The translations under genes were made by a program, and so were the position numbers. Of a stretch of 64,000 nt of DNA, positions 38,833 to 53,300 are shown in pieces (the stretch's first letter is position 1; every line of letters starts with the position of its first letter). This DNA comes from Setaria digitata (lineage: Eukaryota > Nematoda > Chromadorea > Rhabditida > Setariidae), in contig RCAB01000128.1 of assembly GCA_003640385.1 (NCBI GenBank), positions 81,657-145,656 on the forward strand. The letters run 5' to 3'. The notes under the pieces were generated by a model that was not told the DNA's origin, did no database searches, and saw nothing but the letters and a program-made list of their open reading frames with translations.

Positions 38833-41800
38833 AAATTAGATGAAAGGTTTCAGTTGAGTAATGGAAATAAGAAAAAATTTCCTTTAGTTCCAATAATTTA
38901 ATATTTTCTGTTTTCAAGAAATTTAGATGTACAAAAAAAGAGCACAAGCAACCGAGAAAGCAGAGAATGGTAGAAAATAACAACCCTGGATCAAATTTCT
39001 ATTTATCGATATTATAAATAAACAAGTCTCTTATTTATATGCTTGTTCATTTATTTACTTATTTATTTATTTTTTTAAAGCTCACCCACTAATCAATAAT
39101 TATTATTTAATTAGATGCAAATGACTTACCGATTTGTAAGCGTTTACTTTGGTCTTAAAATTGAAACCACTAACATGTTATTAAACATTTTGAGGATGAC
39201 TGATAAAATTAAACTAATTTTTAAAACATTTCAGCTGTTAAATTTCATTAATTTAGATAAGCCATTTTTAAATCAAATACGACTTTCATGGATTACATTA
39301 GTCAATATAATCCAATTCAGTGCCACAGCATAAGTTGCTACAGTTTAATTTCGTCACGAATCAATTCTTTTTTTTCTCGTTTTTTCTTCGCTTTCTTTTT
39401 TAAACAGCCTAAACTTAAAACTACCAACGACATCAGCCAAGTTCAATAATTAGTGCAACATATGTCTATAAAATTTTTTTCAAAGAAAAACTTTATTAAA
39501 ATTTCATGCTCTTAATTGCTAATAGTTACTAAGAGACAGTATCAGATTAAATGTTCGACAGACCGTGAAGTGTAATTCTGAAGTAGAACTAAGCTACCAG
39601 TAAAACTGGATAAAATAAATGAAATATTAGGATAAAATAAATTTAGCATATGTAAATAATATAAAATATGGTGTTATTTCAAGGTCTCTGATTAATGATA
39701 AAATCAGTAGACTTTTCTGAAACCATAATAAATTCTCAAAAGAAATATGAAATACTGTTTGGAATTCGCATACTTGAAAATGTAATATTTTGCTTTTGAA
39801 ATTCATCACAAACAAAATAAATCTTCGTTCTACAAAAGCTGAAACTTTAACATCCGTTAAATATCTTAATTAATCAGAGCCCAAAATTTCTGATTGGATA
39901 AGAAATCAGAGAAAACATCACAAGGGAAAATTAAGTCAGGAAAACTTTTAAAATTTGAAAAAGAAAAAAAAAAAAGCAAATGCGATCCATTTCCTACATC
40001 ACTTTCAATGTATCTGAAAAATGAAAAATAAAAATAAAAAATTGGTAATAAAAAAAATCAATTTCTCATGTAATAAAATGTATCTGTTGATTACTCTGAA
40101 ACATTTAGATAAAAAAAATATTTTTGAAGGAAAAAAAGAATATTGGAAGACAGGATTGGGGAAAGAAAACGGGATAATCATTTTTTTTTTTTGTATTTTT
40201 AAAATATCCCCTAGCTTCATTTAAAACACATTTAGAAATGCTGAACTTTTTTTCTCTTCCTTTTTTTTTTTTTTAATTTTTGCATTCTACTTATTTATAC
40301 TCAGTGTAAAATATACTGCAGGAAATCTGTGACTTTCAAACTTTTTTTAGTTTTCAAATTCTACTTCTACTTAGTATAAAATATACTGAGCAGGAAATCT
40401 GTAATTATCACAAATTCTCATCATATTTAAATTTTATCTACATTTTTTTTTTTTTTTTTATCAATCTTGATCTAATGCAGTACAGAATTAATTTTTTGAA
40501 TATTCATCCTGTATTAATTTCTTCCCAGTCAAACTATTCTGAAAGGTCAAAACTGATGCGCATGTATCCTATGTTGCATACAACATTAGAAACGATCTTA
40601 ATTAACAAATTTGAGCATTCAACATGCCTTAGAGTAAATTCTACCAAGGAAGAGATCATTATGAATATTTTAAATTAAAAAAAAAAAAAAGAGAACCAGA
40701 CATTCAATATCAAGAATCATGTTGTGATCGTTCAAATTACAATGACAAGGAGAAGAACTTCCAGTTAAGCTGGAAGTTTAATTAAAATTTCAAAAAGCCC
40801 TCATGTAATAATGGAATCTGAAAATTTTCAAAATTCAAAATTTGTTAAATAATTTCAAATTTTATTCATAACAATGAAATGTCACAATTCGCAAATAATG
40901 CGATTCTGGAATTTTTGTTTATAATTAACTAAATTTTACACTATTATCATTGCCTCTTCAATTTCATTCACAGCAAGTCATCTAATAAATTTCATCGCTT
41001 CCCTGCCCTTTTCAATTGCCACATTTTCTAAATCCTAAATGAATCATTTTCCAATCATATATTATATAATTGATACATAACTAACAACTGAAATTTTTCA
41101 TATTGTATCTAAAAATTGAAATACCATTAAGTGCTTTTTTTTTTTTTTGATTGTTTCTTTTCAAAAATACAGTAAATAGATTTATGAAGACCTGTACGTT
41201 ATAATCTTTTCCTTGATAGATAACAAAACTTTCCTTATTCTTGCAAACATTTCAAGTAGATCTTTTTTTTTTTTGTTACGAAATTAACTGGGAAAGAAAA
41301 ACATACTTAGCAAAACAAAACAATAAGAAAATTTAAAAAAAAAAAAGGAAAAAACAATGTTCAGGATTTATTTCTATCACAGATTTTCGCAGAACTTTAG
41401 TTAATCCGAGATTAAAAGAGAAGTGTCTTTTTCTTTTCTTTTATTTTTCAAATGAAGTTGTTTTTTTATGACTGGTAAAAATTTATCAGATTGCGTCAAA
41501 TGTTAGTGTAAAATGTAATGTGTAAGTTTAGCATCTATCTTACTGCTACATTTTTGACCAAATCTATATGGAAAATTTAAATATCATTCACATTCAATTG
41601 CTGGCCAATTTATTTTTACAATGCTACTTTTGCTTATAAGCCATAGCGAACTACTATGTTTTATCTGTCTTACTCGATGGTGTTAGTTATTTCACTGACA
41701 AAAAAAGTTCTAGCAAAAAAGAGGGGAAAAAAAAAAGCTTTATAAATGATAGCTGCAGAAAATCTTTGCAAAATTGATTTTCCTTGCACTCAGAGGAGCT

Positions 41801-42880
41801 AAAATTAATGTGAAATTGGTCGGAAATTTGCAGTAAAAAAAAAAACTCTAAATAAAATGATACATATCAGTGGGCAAAAATTTTCTAGCCTACTGATTAT
41901 CTTTTTTTTTTGCAAATGCCTATCATTTAGTGTGCATTTGTTCATTGCAAAATAGCCTTGATAAAAAAAAAAAACCAATATATTGTAGTGGTAATGACAA
42001 AAAGAATGATCATTTCACTGACTACTGTTCTCAAAATATAAAAATTTTACATTATCATGAAAGCTACTTCCACATGTGATCAGTTCCTAGATATCATTTT
42101 TAAGAGAATAACTTAACCTCACACACATAGAGCGATCATTTTCAATTTTTTTTTTTTACGTAAAATGTATTTATTAGTTGAATTTCGAAATATACATTGT
42201 GAACTCAAAGGATTAAACATAAAGTAAAATTAAATCAAATATTTAATGGAAAGTGCACTGTTTCATATATATATATATATATATATAAATCATGTATCAA
42301 ATCTAAATTAGAAATGACAGGATGGAGTATGAAAAGATGCCAAATTAATTCGATGGTAGTGGTAAGAAGTAGAATTCTTATATTATCATTATTTGATACA
42401 AACAATATGTCACCTTACTAATAAAGAAAGAATGAGGGCAAAAGTGAGTGAAATTTAGAAAGAAAAAGAGAAAAAGTGGAAAAATATGGACAAAGTATAA
42501 AGTGAAATAAATACAATAGGAGGAGGCAAAAGAATTATTAAATGAAGGCACTTTAGTCTCGCTTAATTAAACTAAGATTAATTGCTGTTTTGTATTTACA
42601 AGTGAAATATTTTACAAAATGAACCATAAAACATATTTTTTTATGTTTATGATAAAAGACATCTCAAGTGAAATGAAAATTATAAAAAAAATAAATGACA
42701 GTTGAATGGAGAAAAAAAAAGAAGAAAATGAAATAGTGTGTTAGAAAGTTTTAACAACAGTGTGTGAAAGGAACAATAAATAATGTAAAATTCGAAAAGA
42801 CATTAATTCAAAAGTTAAAGGGAAAATTGTTAAAAGTGGCAATATGTTTTTTCGTTTTTTCTTTTTGAGAAACAATGTTA

Positions 42881-42968
42881 AACTAATCATTTTCCTGAAG
42901 AAAATTTTGTTACTTAAAGAATGTTTAACTAATCATTTTCCTGAAAAAAATTTCGTTCCTTAAGGAAT
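42881..42968. repeat. Tandem duplication of about 45 bases in gcy-28 intron
   Basis: The sequence starting aactaatcattttcctgaa occurs at 42881 and again at 42927. The following attttgttacttaaagaatg and atttcgttccttaaggaatg differ by a few bases. Confidence 0.8.
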
Positions 42969-43817
42969 GGAAAAGAAATATTCTTGTTTTTATTTATTAG
43001 AAAATAAAGATCGTATTGATAAATTACTAATTCGGAAAGTAACCGGATTAATTTTGGAGCTAATTCCGTCTATTTGGTGAAGCCAATAGGAAAAAAAAAC
43101 GTTTCTTTTTTTTTGAACTGTTTAATCATTTCATATATTACCGTTTTTCTTTTTTTTTTTTCTTGGAGAAAATGTAAATCGTATCCGCAAGGGAGGAAAG
43201 AAGTGAAGAAAAAAAAAAAAATGAAATTGCAAAAATCAGCTAATTAAGTGAGAAGATTTGCGACAATTATTGATACGATAGAAAATTTCTTTCAAGGGCA
43301 TACATACATCAAAACTCAAGTGAGCTAAGCAATAAACTTTGAAAAGTTTATGGTGCCAGAAAAACAAAAAACTTTTATAGCAATTTTTATGAGTTTCAGT
43401 AGTGATTAATGATTAAAATGCTATTGGATTATAGGCAGAAAACAACCTTTTTTGGACAGAAAAAAAAAAAAAAAAAAGAATTTACAGTAATATAATAAAT
43501 CAACAGCCTCTGTAAGAAGCAGTCAAAAAAACACGAAAAATGACTTTAAAAATTATTGTTTCTATTAATAAAATTCAGAAAAGAATGAAAAGTAACAAAA
43601 GAGAGAGAGAGAAAAACAAAAAAGAATCTCGCCAAAATAATTAAAATTTTAAAATTATGAGAACAAAATAATGGTACTATTTTAAAATAATTTATATCTT
43701 TCGAAATACAGTCTCTAAAACAGTCTTCTGAATGTGGAAATTACACAGATTTGAGGATTTATTTTACTTTTAAATTAATCAAAAATACGATGTAAATTAA
43801 ACAGTAGGAAAACGCAC

Positions 43818-44832
43818 CATTGGCATGTTCCGAAACAATCTTCAGCCAACTTTCAATTTCACCCGGAATCCGAGTAATTTCTTCATCGAAAGCCAACGAT
43901 GGAGTTTGAATTTTCCAAGCTTCCTTGAAATAAGCACTTTTTTCGGTGAAAAAATTCTTAATAGCATATAGCGTAAAATAACAGTGGCTAGAAACACTTT
44001 CGACGACCATTACTTCACCATCTGCTAGCCTTGGTCGATTCACAGCACGCCGTTTATCATGATACATAAGGACCAGATTCTGGTAACCCAACGATAAGCG
44101 TGATTCTTGGACCGGTAAGCGACCTCGTGACGTAGCGTTTGAATCAGATCTTCGGTTACCTTTATCTGTCGATGGGCCTTTTTCAAATTCTTCCCTATAT
44201 GCGATCAGCTTGTACATACTGTCAGCCATCTGTCGATAGCTACCTTGTATTCGGGTCAGGAATGGATAGGTATGACGATCGCCAAGGTTCGATACCATTC
44301 CGGCTGTGGTGATTACCGGCACACCATGTCCAAAAGCAGCCGTAATCTTTGATGTGGTTGCCAAACTGTAGCTATCCGCAAATCCAAGGATTGCATCCAA
44401 ACGATGCGAACAGTAAGCTGTTACAACACCAAGCGTTGCAAAACGTTCTGCCAAATTCGCATTTTCCGCGAATTTCGAATCATGATATGTGAAATTGAGG
44501 AAATCCGAACCAATCTTACCAGATCGGATCGCATCCATTACACTGATATCAATTACCGGCCGTGCTTTCGGCATTGTAATTCCAAAATTGTCATTGTTTG
44601 ACTCGCTTTCTGGCAGTACGACAAGCACATTGAACGGTAGCTGATGACCATTTATGGCAGAACGACGAATTTCACCGTCGGCAACAACCTGTCCGAGCAA
44701 AGCAATGCTCAGCAGAAGGAAAATGGTAGCAGTTCGCTTTTTCCTGTCAAACGGGAAATCGATGATCGCACTCGTCGTCACTACTGAGGCTTGCATTAAT
44801 GAGCCGAAATCTATCATTTTGGAACATTCCAT
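43818..44832 (-). CDS. gcy-28: gcy-28 alternative first exon a (ligand-binding region)
   Basis: This first coding exon gives 338 residues plus one base, ending GCC AAT G|GTGCGT. It joins the common exon at 36858 in phase 1 across a 7 kb intron. After a basic stretch, residues about 34-50 form a signal or anchor segment (TATIFLLLSIALLGQVV). The rest is the membrane-distal lobe of an ANF-receptor-type domain: FNVLVVLPESE, FGITMPKARPVIDISV, SHRLDAILGFADSYSLAT, VPVITTAGMVSNL, YPFLTRIQGSYRQMADSMY and SSHCYFTLYAIKNFF. These resemble C. elegans GCY-28 as I recall it. The start used is the first ATG of the frame. MIDFGSL a few residues later is an alternative. I saw no clear spliced-leader acceptor. 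Confidence 0.85.
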
Positions 44833-45253
44833 TAATGGCTATCAAAATGATAAAAGTGCTGATAGTGATGGTGATGGCGATGATTGAGGTAGTGTACCTT
44901 TGGCTAGTCATACAGCGATGATAACTCTCTTAGCCACATGCTTAGGCACCGACAAAAAGGAATAACAGATAATTGCTTTCATCAATTGATTCTCAATTTC
45001 CACCAAATTTGTAGACAATCAGAAAACAGTAATTGTATTGCTGTTCAGGGTGGCGGATACAGTAAAAACAACAGGAAAAATTTGCGCAATGATGCAAAAC
45101 AAGCAACGGTCAATGATGATGACGATGATAATTTCTCCATACGTGATTGCATCAAACGTTGAATAGTGATAGCGATTGATAAAGTTGTTAAACATAACAA
45201 AATATGAAGACAATAAACAACAAATACAACGGTGCCAGAATCCTTCCCTTTCC

Positions 45254-45273
45254 CCCTCTCTCTCTCTCTCTTT
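45254..45273. repeat. CT microsatellite
   Basis: About ten CT units just upstream of gcy-28 exon a. Confidence 0.85.
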
Positions 45274-46605
45274 CTTTTTGTCCGTATAGTATATATAATA
45301 AACAGCAGCCTGAAAATTATTATTGATAAGTAACAAATGCGCATGAAATTTGCATAAATAAATTCCTTTTGGAATCTGAATCCCTGAAGCATTCACTGTG
45401 TTTTTTGGCACAAGGAATGCTGATTAAGATGTTTTCTAACAAACAGTTGTCATAACAGAAGCTAACAGTAAGTCTAATTACAACTCACTACATTTGTCAA
45501 TGTATAAAAGTAACATCCCCCTATTATCAGTATAATTTAACAGTTAGCAAGTGTAATCTTCCTACTATCAGTAGAATCTAACATCACCCTAAACAGTTTG
45601 ATCTATAATCTCACAATTAGTAAGCATGAAATTTGCTCTGTTAGGAGTACTTCAACGTTCCTCAATGACAACTCGGAGAAAAGTCAAAAACAATTTTCTG
45701 CTAGTACGAATAGCAGGGAAAATTTTTAGGAAATCATTAACAAGTGCAAATTGTAGACCTCTAGCATGCGGAACTTCCTTACACTACCTAGACTGGAACT
45801 GATAGCCCTTATTGTCTTATCAAATCAAACGACACGTCAACACTCGCACGTCGCGCGTTGCACCACTCTGCTACACCCACCCACGCACATGTACGTAAGT
45901 GTATCGGAGAGCACAAGCGATATGTACGCATCGACAACGTGTCTGAAAGCCACTCACACATCACTGTCTGTCTGCTTGCTTCACTGTCTTTCGCTTCTGT
46001 CTGTGTGTCTGTGCAGCACTGTACCTGTACGTGTACATACGTATGCACACACGTACACATGCACATGGAGGTGTGTTTGTCTTGTGGGCATGTAGTTGAC
46101 TGCAGCAAGCTACTAGTCGATAATAGTGATTTGTAATAATAATAATGGTAATTAGGATTAATATTGCAATTGCTACTACTGTTGCTAGCATTATCACTGA
46201 AGTTGTGACTTAGTTTGTTAAATGATACGTCGATGAATGGATGGACGGACGGATTTACGTGGATGATTTCCTGCTTACGTGACGTGAACCTGATATGAAT
46301 TTACACGTTCGAAATGGAAAACAGCAAAGAAAAGTTGATAGAGGAACTACTGAGTAAAGCACAATACATGGCTACGTGACACTGCGGACTGTCGCTAACG
46401 TAATTTACGTCATTCACACGAATTTCCTCTAATTCTAAGCGTATACTATGAAGTTTCATCGCTAACATACAGACTAAAGAATTTACGAAAGCATTGCTAT
46501 TTTAGATCAAGTAATGACAAAATTTTAGCAGCGATAATCATATTTTCCTTCCTTTCTTTGGGCCTAAAGAGTCTTGGCCTTTTGCAAAATAAAGACAATT
46601 TGAGT

Positions 46606-46765
46606 ACCTCTCAAAGAAATTATAAAGGATGCGCCTTCAAATAACTCTGCCATCAGAATNCAAAATAAAGACAATAAAGACAATAAAGACAATAAAGACA
46701 AAATAAAGACAACCTCTCAAAGAAATTATAAAGGATGCGCCTTCAAATAACTCTGCCATCAGAAT
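46606..46765. repeat. Perfect 54-base direct repeat around a single N
   Basis: Positions 46606-46659 and 46712-46765 are identical. Between them lie one N (46660) and an AATAAAGAC minisatellite (46661-46711). It looks like an unmerged overlap of two contig ends. Confidence 0.85.
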
Positions 46766-47210
46766 TTCATGCTTCGACTATGCTCCCTTATCAGAAACGA
46801 AAATACCCCACAAAATGTGATAAGATCAGTAAAGCTTATGACTTGATGAGTCACGCAAACAGTTACGTATCAACGTCAAATACTAAGTGAGAATGGAAAG
46901 CTCACATACATAGATCGACCCACAGACACAGACACGATGGAAAAGTATTGATAGAAATGGAGGAGAAACAGAAGCTGCCGAATGCTGTAGCTGTTATCTC
47001 TCTTCTGACAATACACGTTTGAAGTAAGGTGGTTGTCCGCGTCCGTCTGTCTGTTTCGTCTCTCCATCTGTCCAGTGTTTGGTCATGCATCCACACACTC
47101 ACAACAGAAACCGAAAACGAACGTGAAACACTTGTTGTACGTGTGGTGCAATACGGTATTTCAGTAGAAAGGGCGTCAAGTCGTATCGCAGCCAACCTTC
47201 ACACGTCTGT

Positions 47211-47401
47211 TTACTTCCGTACGTCAATCATCTCTTTTCAATTTGAGAGGGAATAGGAGTGTCTATTGATTAAACATTCCGAAGTGTTTACTTGCGTGCG
47301 TCAGTCATCTTATTGCAATTTAAGAAGGAGTAGAAATGTCTGTTAATTGAAGAATCTGAACTTACGTACGTCAGTCATGTCACTTCGATTTAGATTGAGT
47401 T
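47211..47401. repeat. Three-copy ~74-base minisatellite with ACGTCA-type cores
   Basis: Copies begin near 47211, 47288 and 47360. Each starts with a TTAC-TYNCGTRCGTCARTCAT-like segment, and the second half matches less well (caatttgagagggaatagga against caatttaagaaggagtagaa). The third copy is partial. Confidence 0.75.
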
Positions 47402-50324
47402 AATTCAGAAGAGTTAAGGTTAGAACAAAATTTTCTTCCAAATTTGTCCAACTAAATGATTTCAAATTTTTGTTCCAACAGGCTAATAATGATAATAATT
47501 AATTACATTGATTCTTTTGCGACAACAAAACGATGAAATTTGGATAAAACAAAAAAAAAAAAAACTTTTTTGCGCTATTTGAAATAATAATTAAAATAAT
47601 TATATTAAAATAATAATAATATACATGTACATATATAGAATAAAAATAGAAAAAAGGATAAAAATAGTGATAATAATAATAATAATAATGATAATGATGA
47701 TAATATCATTTACACGAGCAATTCCAATGAAAATGAAAAGTGGAAATAATTGATTTTGCTGTTTGAAGTAGTTTAATAAACCAGAAGATGCTCATTCTGC
47801 TGTCCAAAACTCGAAAAGAGCAATTTGAACAATTGCTGTGCAAAAAGAATTGGAATTTTTTTTTTTTTCCTGATTTCAAAAAGAATGAAGCGGAAAAAAA
47901 AATGATGGTGGCAGTAAGTGCACTAGCAATTACTTATTGACGTCGCTTCAGAAGGTCAATTTCTCAGATGTGAACTTTCGTTCTTTTGCATAGCAAACAA
48001 GATTTTGCTGGACATTTTACTTATTTGCACTGAGAATAAAGTGTCGTCACTTCTTGTCGAAAAAATTAATTTATTCCGGAATTGTTTTTTTCTGTTCTTT
48101 TTTTGAGAGGAAAAAGGATGGAGGAAAAGCATTTTATGTTTCATATTTCCCATCGAATTTCTCCATTCATAATTAAGAGAAACTATTGTTTATCTTGAAA
48201 AAGTATTATTTATTAGTCTTAGAAAGAAATGTTTGAGAAAAGTTCAGTTTTTATAAATGTTAAAAGAATGTCGAACTTTTCCATACAACAACAATTTAGA
48301 TTGCAAACAACAGAAAAGCTTTGCAGACTAATGCTGATAAGATAAGACAAGTTTGGTTATCTGTTTTAAATTGGCTTATCTCTCTCTATTTCAATCGATA
48401 GTATTTGTTAATTTTCAATTTCACTGATACATAGTACATAAAACTATGTGTCTAATGAGCTAAATTAATTTCCTCTCAAGGAATCACAGGCAAAAAAATT
48501 AATAGCCTTATTAAAATTAGAGAAAAAAAAAAGAAAAAAAGAGAAAAAGGAAATATACTTATACCTATAGACAATTTATAACTAGATCGTAGATTTCATC
48601 AACTTTTATGGCATATTTTCTAAGCAAGAAAGGTAATTTCAGTTTGATTTTACGAGGGAAAAAAAAGGCATCAAACGAAAAGAGCTCTTTTTGGATGAAT
48701 TCAGAAAAAAAAAGTTATCCTTTTTTGGATGCTGAAATTGCAAAACATTTGGTGGTGGTGTATCCTGAGAATTTTTCATAAATTATTTTGAAAATTCTTT
48801 ATGAAATAGGCGTTCTGATAAGCCTTTAGGGAATAAAATATCTGCACAAAAAAAAAAGTATAAATCTTAGATAACTTTTTTTTCTTGCTAAAAGTATTGA
48901 CAGCAAAGACAGAGGAAGGATACGGTAAGTTGTAATGTGATTATTTGTCATCGTATGGAGAAGATATATTTTGTATGTTTTATTAAAATTTTTTAAACTT
49001 ATGTTTAATTAAAGCTACTGCAAAGATACACTGAACTGCTGTCTAGTCAATCTCAGAGTCAGCGACGAAACAATTTCCAATTCTCTCAGGAATTTTCTCA
49101 ATTTGTAAATTCAGTTAAGAAGCGAAAAATGTGCTTAATTATAAAAATTGAAATAAAATGTCGCATTTGATGATTTAAGGATTGAAATATTTGAAGCTTA
49201 TGATAAATTGATCATTTACTGATATTTTTTTTTTTGCTTACGATTGACAAAAATCTGAAAATCATAATCTCGTTTCCTCATTTAAAAAGGAGAAGGGGAA
49301 AAAAAAAAGAAGAGAAAACTAAACGAACAACTCAGCAACAAAGCGATAAGGAAGTAATTCGAAATTCAAATAACAATTACTAAGGAAGTTTTTTTCCTTG
49401 GCATCATTCCCATTAACAGTGGATAAAACAAAAGCATTCCCAGGAAGATTTGCTGATATAAATATCACTGATGAAATGAAAGATGTTTCCCATCTGATAA
49501 AAATGTATTAAATGGCAAATGCCTTAGAGGAAGGCCAAAAAATACCAAAAAACAGCGTTGAAATTTCTCAAAATAAACTTCTCCATTAATTAAATATCAG
49601 TTTTCAACTTTTAAATCCTAATGGTACTTCTAAAAATTCAATTATTGACTAATAACAATATTGAAAATAATACGAAATTCACCTGCACTTCTAAACTTAA
49701 TTCATCGCAATTTACGTTAAATTTTCCTTTCCAAACTCTCGAACTTTTATTACTAAAATGGAAGTTCGACGAAATCTGTGATTTTTTTTAAGATCACTCA
49801 TTGTTAATTAATACATTTATTAAATTAAATATAAGTAAAACATATCTTGCATTGACAATAGTGATAATTTTTCTTCTTTTTCAACGCATTTAGGCAAACC
49901 ATTTGCCTAATTAACTATCTTACATAATTATCCAAATTTATGATACAAGTAGCTCAACATTTAGTTATTCAAACTATAAAAACCTCATTAATCTATAGAA
50001 GAGAATTGAGAAAATGATTTCGCTATCAATGCTAGGGACTAATAATAAAATTCTCTTCAAGGAAAGCGTAAAAGGAAATGAAGAGAAAATAATGAATGAA
50101 AAGATGGGGCGGACTGATAAATGATTATCACTCTTAATCACGGTGAACATAAAAATATGATATTGTATGACATGACCGAAATCAAATAGCTGAAAGATTA
50201 TCAGTTGAGAAGGTATCATGAATGTTCGTTCATGTAACAGAAAGAGAGAGAGAGAAGGCCATTTCAAGAGGCTTCAGGAAGATCCGAAATTAACAAGACT
50301 TTGTCGAGATTCCGTCTCCAACGT

Positions 50325-50332
50325 TGACGTCA
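50325..50332. promoter_or_regulatory. Perfect CRE palindrome TGACGTCA between gcy-28 exons b and a
   Basis: An exact CREB/ATF consensus lies about 5.5 kb upstream of exon a and inside the intron of exon-b transcripts. Function is inferred. Confidence 0.35.
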
Positions 50333-53300
50333 ATTACGCAAGCAGGAGAAAGACAAAAAGGAAAAGACTAAAAATGAGCAAGATAATTATGTCAAGATAA
50401 CAGGCGAGAAGAAGAGAGAATGGAAGAGGGATAAAAGAATGTTAGGAAAGATTGCAAGGTTTTTAAGCCTTTAAGCTTGAACTACTATCTAGCTAGACTA
50501 AGACAGATTATATATAACCAGTTAGAATAAAACTGGCAAGACAAGGTAAAGAGATATATGCCAACAATGTATCGATTGTTATGGAGTGTTTTTCATTGCA
50601 AAAATATAAACATTTCGAATTCACTGCAATGCTTTCCAAAAATTTCCTTCCACTATTTTGCTTTTTTTTATTTACACCAAAACTTTGGTCTAGTTCAGTC
50701 TAGAAGAGTTAGTTTTCTTGCATTAATATAAAGATCAAGATTGGATAGGCTAGTTTGATTCACTTCATGTCATCTGCTCCACACAGTTCAGGAATTCACT
50801 CATTATAAACTATGAAATTCGACCTTTTGCTTAGGAATGGTAAAAATTTGTTTGCTTGCAAAGAGAAATGATTGAAATAAGCACTTTCATTACCAGGCAC
50901 TAAAAGTTATAAAATTTATAAAATTGCAATGTTGTTTTTTTTTTTTTTTTTCAGAAATGATAACTAGGTGATAAGTTAATAAGAGAAAAAAAAATAAAAA
51001 TAATAAAGTAATAAAGGAAAAAAAAAAAAAGCAGTCGCCGTTACTTGTATTAACTATGTATCTTTAATCTTTTCACATATTCTTGACAAGTATGAAATTT
51101 CAATTTAATTTTTAAAGAAAAATGATTGTTTAATTTTTGCAACATAAATTTTGATTGACAACTGTTTATCAGTTTAAAGCAAGAATGCAAAAAGTATAAG
51201 TTTGTGGTGCAACTTTTTGCAAAATTTAATGAGCAAATAACAGCAATCTATTGATAAGTGTATTGATAAGAGATGCAAGCAAACATATACATTTTATACA
51301 AACTACTTCTCTATTTTATCATTTATTTTTTGTTTTTTAAAGAGCGAAGATTGCCTGATGATTTAGACTTTTTTTTTTTTTTTTTTTTTTGCAATGCCAT
51401 AACAAAATCAGCAAATAATCATTATATACCTGTCCAGGTGAGTGCTGTTAATTAGAAAACTAGAAATTGCTAAAACGAGTCTCATTTTTATTATTATGAT
51501 TTTTTCTTTTTTTTCAATGGAATCTTTAATGGTTTGTAGTGCTTCCTCAAAAAAGTTATCATTCGCTCATAATATGTCATAAGCGTAAAATGCCTTCATA
51601 ATGAGTTAAACAATCAAACATACCAATTTAATTTCCTTTTTCCACTCTTTCTTAATTGAAAAAAAAAAACTAGGCAAAAGTAGCTAATAGAAACAAAAAA
51701 TTAATATAAGAAAATTCCCAACAAATAAATGAATGCCGTTTAGTATTTCCTTAGATCATGTGAAGAGTGAGTATGGATGATTTAGTTGAATCAGATGTCA
51801 ACTGGAACCTATTCAACGAATGGAGCAGAAGAAGCAGAAGTTTCATGAATGCTCTGAAGTGAACGAAGCGTTGAAGAGGTCAGAATAAAAAAGTTCGAAG
51901 AAGATGTGGAACGAAACATCTTTGAATCTATCTTTTCATGTTGCATTTTCAAAGCAACTTATCAGTCATCTTTCCACCCACCCATTCGTTTCTGTTTCAC
52001 TCTCGAACAGTTTCTAATGCCTTACATTCTCGAGATTAAAAAAAAAAATTGATATAGTGGAGTGAAGAGAGAAGGGGGATTACTTCGAAGCCTTCCTTAA
52101 TGATGAGTAAAAATTAATGCACTTTTAGAAAATTATCCTTTTGAAAGGGAGAAATCGAAACCGAAACAAAACGATAGACATCAAGTACAAAGAGATTCTA
52201 AAATAGAATAAGTGAAGAATGGACAAAAGTTTAAAAAAAAAAATATTTAGAATTAGTTCATTAGGAATGTTCAGAAATGATAGCAATGCTAATATTTTAA
52301 ATTTAAATATTAAAGTAGAATGAAAAAAAAAATACTGCAAAAATATTTCAATTGAGGATGAAAGCTGCTTGAGGAAGTTTATTTAAAATCTAGGTAGTAT
52401 TTTTTATAAGTTATATCGAGAACTGATCAAGTTTGATAGTAACGATGATTACTTATAGCATGTTATAGACTTGAACAACAATAGGTAATATTTACTGCTT
52501 TTATCATTCTTTTTACAGCAATTAAAATCGAAATAATATATGTAAAATGTCTACCTTTTGTTAAAAGAATAAATAAAAAATACTATAAATAAACGAGTAA
52601 AATAAAATAAATATTTACATTTTCCAGGATAATTTGTAATATAAACAACTTCTAAATTAGTCCATAGGGACAAATTTTCATTTCCTTCATGATAAAAATC
52701 ATTAAAGATGGCAATGATCTGCTTTTGGAACTAATCTGGAAATTATTATAGGCTAATTTTTTAGTATTCTTTAACAAGGAAGTGTTGTGTTATTCGCTCA
52801 TTTAATACTAGGTCTTTAATAATTAGAACACTTCTTATTGAAGTGCTAGCAGATTAGACCTTAAAGACTAGAAAATTAGGTTTTCGAGATAAGGCACCTT
52901 TTGAGCTTAATCGAACCACAAAATTTGTGATAAATCAGAACGAAAAAAAGCAACTATACTTTATAAGTAGCGAATATTGGCACTAATAACGTAAAACTAA
53001 TTTTATGAGTAAAAAAGTTACGAAGTAAATATGATCATCCAAACTTCTACTTCGATATGATAACGGCTTGAACAGCTTCCAATTAATTTATTTTAATAAA
53101 TAATTAATTGATGCTGAACTTTGCCTTCTATAAAGCAACAATTCCTAGGCTAAATGTTCAATTTTATATTTGACTTAAAACTTGTTTCAGTTCTAGTTTA
53201 ACTTCGTTCATTTTTTCTCCTAGAGTCTTGAGAAAAACACGAAGTAGTTAGAATCCATTATCAATAATTAGTAGAAAATTCTCACAATTATCTATGTATA

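Larger units (their letters stand above)
36859..43817 (-). other. Large gcy-28 intron after exon a
   Basis: Seven kilobases of AT-rich intron with many homopolymers and a TC array. I found no exon with splice sites and family resemblance. A promoter for a shorter isoform could lie here, but the sequence does not show one. Confidence 0.55.

Noticed and set aside
44884..44900. TGAGGTAGTGTACC, which begins like let-7 microRNA
   Set aside because: Only the first nine bases match, and no matching hairpin arm was found nearby.
45019..45411. Overlapping minus-strand open frames upstream of gcy-28 exon a
   Set aside because: They are low in complexity, run through the CT microsatellite and have no family motifs or splice context.
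45766..46197. Several overlapping open frames on both strands
   Set aside because: Cys/Thr/His/Val-rich readings arise from CA/TG-rich simple sequence, and long frames on both strands at once indicate composition rather than coding.
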